From positions 1 through 17,143 of the forward strand of contig DAOUAJ010000186.1 of assembly GCA_034433615.1 (NCBI GenBank): DNA of 17,143 nt, given 5' to 3'. Source of the stretch: DAOUAJ01 sp034433615. GTDB taxonomy: Bacteria; Chloroflexota; Anaerolineae; DUEN01. Shown in pieces: positions 13,823 to 17,143 of the stretch. The position numbers and the translations under genes are program-made. How positions within the stretch are numbered: position 1 is the first letter of the stretch; each line of letters opens with the position of its first letter. Under the pieces are notes generated by a model. That model worked only from the letters and a program-made list of their open reading frames with translations. It was not told the DNA's origin and did no database searches.

Positions 13823-15106
13823 ATGGCTCGTTTCGTTATTCACGGCAGACGCCCGCTCAACGGCGAGATCATACCCAGTGGCAACAAAAACGCGGCGCTC
13901 CCTTTGCTTGCGGCCAGCCTGTTGACCGATCAGCCTGTGACCCTGCACAATGTCCCCCGTATCGGGGACGTGCTCACCATGCTCCAACTGCTGGAAATGC
14001 TGGGCGTAGAGGTGCAGGACGATGGCGGGCACACCATCAGGTTGCAAGCGCGCCAGATTCTCAAAACGGCACCGGACGCGGAGCTGTTCAGTCTCGCCCG
14101 TGGGTCCATCACCTTGATGGGTCCCATGCTGGCGCGCGCCGGCCACATCGCCCTGCCGATGCCAGGCGGGGATCGGATCGGCCGGCGACGCATTGACACC
14201 CACGTGCTGGCCATGCGCATGCTCGGCGCTCGCTTCGAATACAACGATCGCCTGGAAGCGCGCGTTGACCGGCTGCGTGGGGAAGACATCCTGCTGGATG
14301 AGGCGAGCGTGACCGCCACAGAGAACACGGTGATGGCTGCTGCCCTGGCCGAAGGCACGACCATCCTGCGCAACGCCGCGTGCGAGCCTCATGTCCAGGA
14401 CCTGTGCCATTTCCTCAACTGCTTAGGGGCGCGCATCCAGGGGATCGGCAGCAACACCCTGACCATTGAGGGCGTCCCGGCCCTATGCGGAGGCGAGTTC
14501 ACCATCTCACCGGACTTCATGGAGGTCGGTTCGTTCATCGGATTAGGAGCCGTCACCGAAGGTGTGTTGCGCATTCGCAATGTAATACCCGATCAATTGC
14601 GCATGATCCTCATGGTTTTTCGTGACCGCCTGGGTGTAAAATTGCATATGGACGGGGCCGATTTGATCATCGAGGACGGACAGGATCTGGAGGTCGTGCC
14701 TGATCTGGGCGGCGCGGTGCCCAAGATTGACGATGCACCGTGGCCAGCGTTCCCCTCCGATCTCATGTCCATCGCATTGGTGGTGGCAACCCAGGCCCGG
14801 GGCACGATCCTGATTCACGAGAAGATGTTCGAGAACCGGCTGTACTTCGTGGATCGCCTGATTTCGATGGGCGCGCAGATCATTCCGTGCGATCCCCATC
14901 GCTGCGTGGTGGTGGGACCCAGCCGGCTGCACGGCACGTCCATGAGCAGCCCCGACATCCGAGCCGGCATGGCGCTGCTCATCGCTGCTCTCTGCGCCGA
15001 TGGGCAAAGCACCATCGGCAACATCGGTCAAATTGATCGGGGCTATGAGCACATTGACCAGAAACTGCGCACATTGGGCGCAGATTTGGTTCGGTTGGAT
15101 GATTGA
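13823..15106 (+). CDS. murA: UDP-N-acetylglucosamine 1-carboxyvinyltransferase (MurA), Asp in place of the fosfomycin-target Cys
   Basis: A 427-residue cytoplasmic enzyme that transfers enolpyruvate from PEP to UDP-GlcNAc, the first committed step of peptidoglycan synthesis. Lys22-Asn23 in SGNKNAALP match E. coli numbering. The active-site loop reads PMPGGDRIGRRRID, with Asp117 where most bacteria have Cys115 (PGGCAIG). WPAFPSDLMSIAL carries the conserved catalytic Asp, and SSPDIRAGMALLIAAL the conserved Arg. Asp at this place is known in naturally fosfomycin-resistant MurA of mycobacteria, Chlamydia and Borrelia. ATG at 13823 follows AGAGGTGA and gives the matching numbering; GTG two codons upstream (13817) is possible. 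Two palindromic repeats lie just upstream. Confidence 0.93.
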   Translation: MARFVIHGRRPLNGEIIPSGNKNAALPLLAASLLTDQPVTLHNVPRIGDVLTMLQLLEMLGVEVQDDGGHTIRLQARQILKTAPDAELFSLARGSITLMGPMLARAGHIALPMPGGDRIGRRRIDTHVLAMRMLGARFEYNDRLEARVDRLRGEDILLDEASVTATENTVMAAALAEGTTILRNAACEPHVQDLCHFLNCLGARIQGIGSNTLTIEGVPALCGGEFTISPDFMEVGSFIGLGAVTEGVLRIRNVIPDQLRMILMVFRDRLGVKLHMDGADLIIEDGQDLEVVPDLGGAVPKIDDAPWPAFPSDLMSIALVVATQARGTILIHEKMFENRLYFVDRLISMGAQIIPCDPHRCVVVGPSRLHGTSMSSPDIRAGMALLIAALCADGQSTIGNIGQIDRGYEHIDQKLRTLGADLVRLDD

Positions 15107-15180
15107 GCAGTCAAACCCACAGGGCCCTCGAGACCTTTTAGGGTTGGACTGGAGGAAACATAACGGATTGGAGAGGAATC

Positions 15181-16191
15181 ATGGTTGATGCTGATCTCTT
15201 TGCGCCGTCGTCGGCTGTGTTAAGCGGCGATACGGCTGACATCTACTTTCTTCGCAGCAAACAAATCCTGGACGCTGAGGGGCTTTCGCCCACGGTGACG
15301 ATGGAGGTTTTCGCCAATGGTGCCGGGTTGCTGTGCGGGATGCGTGAAGTTCACGCCTTGTTGCGGCGTGTCTTGCCGCGTGAGGCCAAGGTATGGTCGT
15401 TGGATGAGGGGGTCCCGGTTGACACAAAAGAGGTCGTACTGCGGATCACCGCACCCTATGCTACCTTCGCCATTTACGAGACGGCCTTGCTCGGCATCCT
15501 GGCTCATGAGACCGGCTGGGCAACGGCGGCTCGTGCCTGCGTGGAAGCGGCCGGCAATATCCCGGTGATCTCGTTCGGCGCTCGCCATGTGCACCCGGAC
15601 GTGGCCGCCCGCATGGAGTATGCGGCCATTGTGGGGGGGTGCGCGGGGTGTGCTACTCCGGCCGGTGCCCGGCTGGCAGGCATCGAGCCCTCAGGGACGC
15701 TCCCTCATGCCCTGATTCTGTGCTTTGGTGACACGGTGGCGGCAACGCAGGCTTTCGATCGCTACATCGCCCCCTCGGTGCGACGCATCGCCCTGGTGGA
15801 CACCTTCAAAGACGAGGCAGAAGAAGCATTGCGCGTGGCGGCGGCTATGGGCGAACGGCTGTGGGGAATCCGATTGGATACCCCAGCCGAGCGTGGCCGG
15901 GTGACACCCGAACTGGTGAAGGAAGTACGGGCGCGCCTGGACCAGGCCGGGTACCGGCATGTACGCATCGTGGTCAGTGGAGGGCTGGATCCCGACCGCA
16001 TCCGCTTGTTCCGTAGCCAGCAGGCGCCGGTGGACGCTTTCGGCGTCGGCTCGGCGATTTCAGGCGCGCGGCCGATTGATTACACGGCGGACATCAAGGA
16101 GATTGAGGGGCGCCCCGTAGCCAAGCGCGGGCGTATCCCAGGCATCACGTTCAACCCCCGTCTGCAAGAAGTTGATCTGCGAGCGGGTTAG
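15181..16191 (+). CDS. Nicotinate phosphoribosyltransferase (short type)
   Basis: A 336-residue enzyme of NAD salvage that converts nicotinate and PRPP to nicotinate mononucleotide, with ATP hydrolysis. Visible features: the conserved FGARHVHPDVA at 132-142 with the His implicated in phosphoryl transfer, GTLPHA at 172-177, LVDTF at 205-209, VSGGLD at 265-270 and FGVGS at 287-291 in the phosphate-binding barrel end. The length is that of the compact archaeal/thermophile-like form rather than the 400-plus-residue PncB of enterobacteria. ATG follows GAGAGGAATC. It lies 74 bp after murA; no clear promoter is seen between. The related quinolinate enzyme is excluded by length and by these motifs. 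Confidence 0.9.
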   Translation: MVDADLFAPSSAVLSGDTADIYFLRSKQILDAEGLSPTVTMEVFANGAGLLCGMREVHALLRRVLPREAKVWSLDEGVPVDTKEVVLRITAPYATFAIYETALLGILAHETGWATAARACVEAAGNIPVISFGARHVHPDVAARMEYAAIVGGCAGCATPAGARLAGIEPSGTLPHALILCFGDTVAATQAFDRYIAPSVRRIALVDTFKDEAEEALRVAAAMGERLWGIRLDTPAERGRVTPELVKEVRARLDQAGYRHVRIVVSGGLDPDRIRLFRSQQAPVDAFGVGSAISGARPIDYTADIKEIEGRPVAKRGRIPGITFNPRLQEVDLRAG

Positions 16192-16205
16192 ACTCCAGGA
16201 GAGAG

Positions 16206-16241
16206 GATCCAGGGCCAGAGGGAGATCTCTGGCCCTGGATC
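16206..16241. terminator. Bidirectional hairpin between convergent genes
   Basis: Perfect 15-bp arms GATCCAGGGCCAGAG (16206-16220) and CTCTGGCCCTGGATC (16227-16241) around GGAGAT. It lies 14 nt after the phosphoribosyltransferase stop and 16 nt from the stop of the opposing gene. Neither strand has a U-tract, so it may end transcripts by another mechanism or protect 3' ends. Confidence 0.6.
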
Positions 16242-16257
16242 ATCGGCCGCCACCCGG

Positions 16258-16530
16258 TCAGGAAGTCGCTTTGCTTACCGGCGGCACGAAGATGGCCGCT
16301 GCCAGGGCTTCATCGTCCAGTTCGATGTCAGGCGACGAAGCAAATGTCCCCCCTTCCGGCATGCTCGGCGTAGCAGGAATAGGGGCAGGCGCTGATGCCG
16401 GTCGGTCAGGCGCTGCCGATTTACTGTCCTCCGCGATCAGGCGGTCCACTTCAGCTTCAAGAGCTTTCGCTTGTCTCTTGGGGGATTGAGGACCGCGCTG
16501 ACGTGGCTGGGTCTCCCTCTTGCGAACCAT
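16258..16530 (-). CDS. Small low-complexity protein of unknown function
   Basis: A 90-residue protein, not recognised. The N-terminal 25 residues are strongly basic (MVRKRETQPRQRGPQSPKRQ), followed by a short helical stretch (AKALEAEVDRLIAE), a Pro/Ala-rich linker (about 40-60) and an acidic end (SSPDIELDDEALAAAIF). The charge split suggests a disordered nucleic-acid- or ribosome-associated protein, but this is a guess. GGAGGTG lies 6 nt before ATG 16530, a good ribosome site that supports coding; GTG at 16584 would add an unlikely 18-residue extension. It is convergent with the phosphoribosyltransferase. Confidence 0.65.
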   Translation of the reverse strand: MVRKRETQPRQRGPQSPKRQAKALEAEVDRLIAEDSKSAAPDRPASAPAPIPATPSMPEGGTFASSPDIELDDEALAAAIFVPPVSKATS

Positions 16531-16627
16531 GATCATCACCTCCACCTTTAGTGAGCTCTCTCGGAAAGTCTGTTCGTCTCTCACAACACTACAACGAATT
16601 GAGAAACTAACGAAATCCTCCGTTGTC

Positions 16628-17143
16628 TCATGGCCTGATGGCCTTGTAGCCCCTCAGCCGAAATGCGGCGCGGGCGTCATTGGCCAGCAGATACAGGGGA
16701 TCCGCCTGCACCAGCGGCAGGATGACTTCCCGCAAGCCGCGAGCGCTGATCAGCCGCGCGTGCGCCTGGCCCACCCACCCCTCGCGCATGACCCCCGCCT
16801 GCCGCAACGGCTCGTCTATCCGTGAGAAATTCCGCTTCCAGCCCCACAAATGCAATCGTCCTGAGACGACGATCTCACGCCCGGTTGCATCCACGACGAT
16901 GGCATCGGTCACCTGCTCCTGAAGATGGTAGGGCACCTCAGCCAGCTCCTCCAGTGTGTGCAGAGACGTGTTGCTCTCCTGGGTGCAACCCAGCAGCAGA
17001 ATGGAGCCGTCACGGTCCATCAGGCGCATGTAGGGGCTGCCAGGGCCGCACGGGGTCGCGCAGTGCTCATGGCCGGTCGTGTACCATTCGGCCCGGGCGC
17101 CGATGGCAGTGACCGAATGCGTGGGATGCAAGCTGCGCCGGGC
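16628..17143 (-). CDS. AAC(3)-family N-acetyltransferase, N-terminus beyond window
   Basis: The C-terminal 171 residues of an aminoglycoside 3-N-acetyltransferase-family protein (YokD-like fold), which uses acetyl-CoA. The frame is open to the right edge (begins ARRSLHPTHSVTAIGARAEW). HPTHSV with its conserved His, the Gly/Pro-rich CGPGSPYMRL and SILLLGCTQESNTSLHTLEE are family marks. True resistance enzymes and uncharacterised homologues share these motifs, so acetylation of aminoglycosides by this host protein is not established. The stop is at 16628, followed by about 97 bp to the next gene. Confidence 0.88.
   Translation of the reverse strand, partial: ARRSLHPTHSVTAIGARAEWYTTGHEHCATPCGPGSPYMRLMDRDGSILLLGCTQESNTSLHTLEELAEVPYHLQEQVTDAIVVDATGREIVVSGRLHLWGWKRNFSRIDEPLRQAGVMREGWVGQAHARLISARGLREVILPLVQADPLYLLANDARAAFRLRGYKAIRP

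Noticed and set aside
14543..15052. 169-residue minus-strand ORF in murA
   Set aside because: Antisense shadow of MurA C-terminal half.
1..17143. CRISPR array, tRNA or rRNA, insertion sequence
   Set aside because: No regularly spaced direct repeats, no cloverleaf or rRNA-like segments, and no transposase ORF were seen on either strand.

Overview
The window is a GC-rich bacterial chromosome segment with no tRNA, rRNA or CRISPR array, and no gap over 300 bp without a gene. The proteins look most like Chloroflexota (Anaerolineae/Caldilineae type). That placement is inferred from the overall look of the proteins and the repeat-rich intergenic DNA, not from a search. Bases 1-10488 are almost all read leftward, 10733-16191 rightward, and the right end leftward again.

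Left block (1-5684, minus strand): mazE-mazF toxin-antitoxin with its own promoter and twin operator; a family 3 glycoside hydrolase; a B12-binding-type radical SAM protein; and, joined to it by an ATGA overlap, the N-terminal 434 residues of a xanthine-dehydrogenase-type molybdenum subunit that runs off the left edge.

Middle block (5798-10488, minus strand): a 99-bp structured repeat closes an apparent three-gene operon of a 4-TM membrane protein, a radical SAM enzyme and a two-domain DsbA-like lipoprotein. The lipoprotein is the highlight. An ordinary reading splits it in two at an in-frame TGA, but that TGA sits exactly where the first Cys of the second domain's CPYC motif belongs. It is followed 10 nt later by a 7-bp hairpin whose 5-nt loop carries G at position 2. 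This is what a bacterial selenocysteine codon plus SECIS element looks like, so I annotate one 468-residue selenoprotein (Sec313). A MATE transporter lies upstream.

Right block (10733-16191, plus strand): the classical infC-rpmI-rplT cluster, with infC apparently starting at AUC and with three regulatory structures: a long dyad across the promoter -35, a leader hairpin, and an intrinsic terminator between infC and rpmI. A SPOUT rRNA methyltransferase, a SAM hydroxide adenosyltransferase (DUF62), MurA with Asp instead of the fosfomycin-target Cys, and nicotinate phosphoribosyltransferase follow. A 15-bp perfect hairpin separates these from two convergent minus-strand genes: a small low-complexity protein and an AAC(3)-type acetyltransferase cut by the right edge.

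Intergenic DNA is rich in small palindromic repeats (5798-5896, 13666-13688, 13730-13791), some of which appear related to each other.
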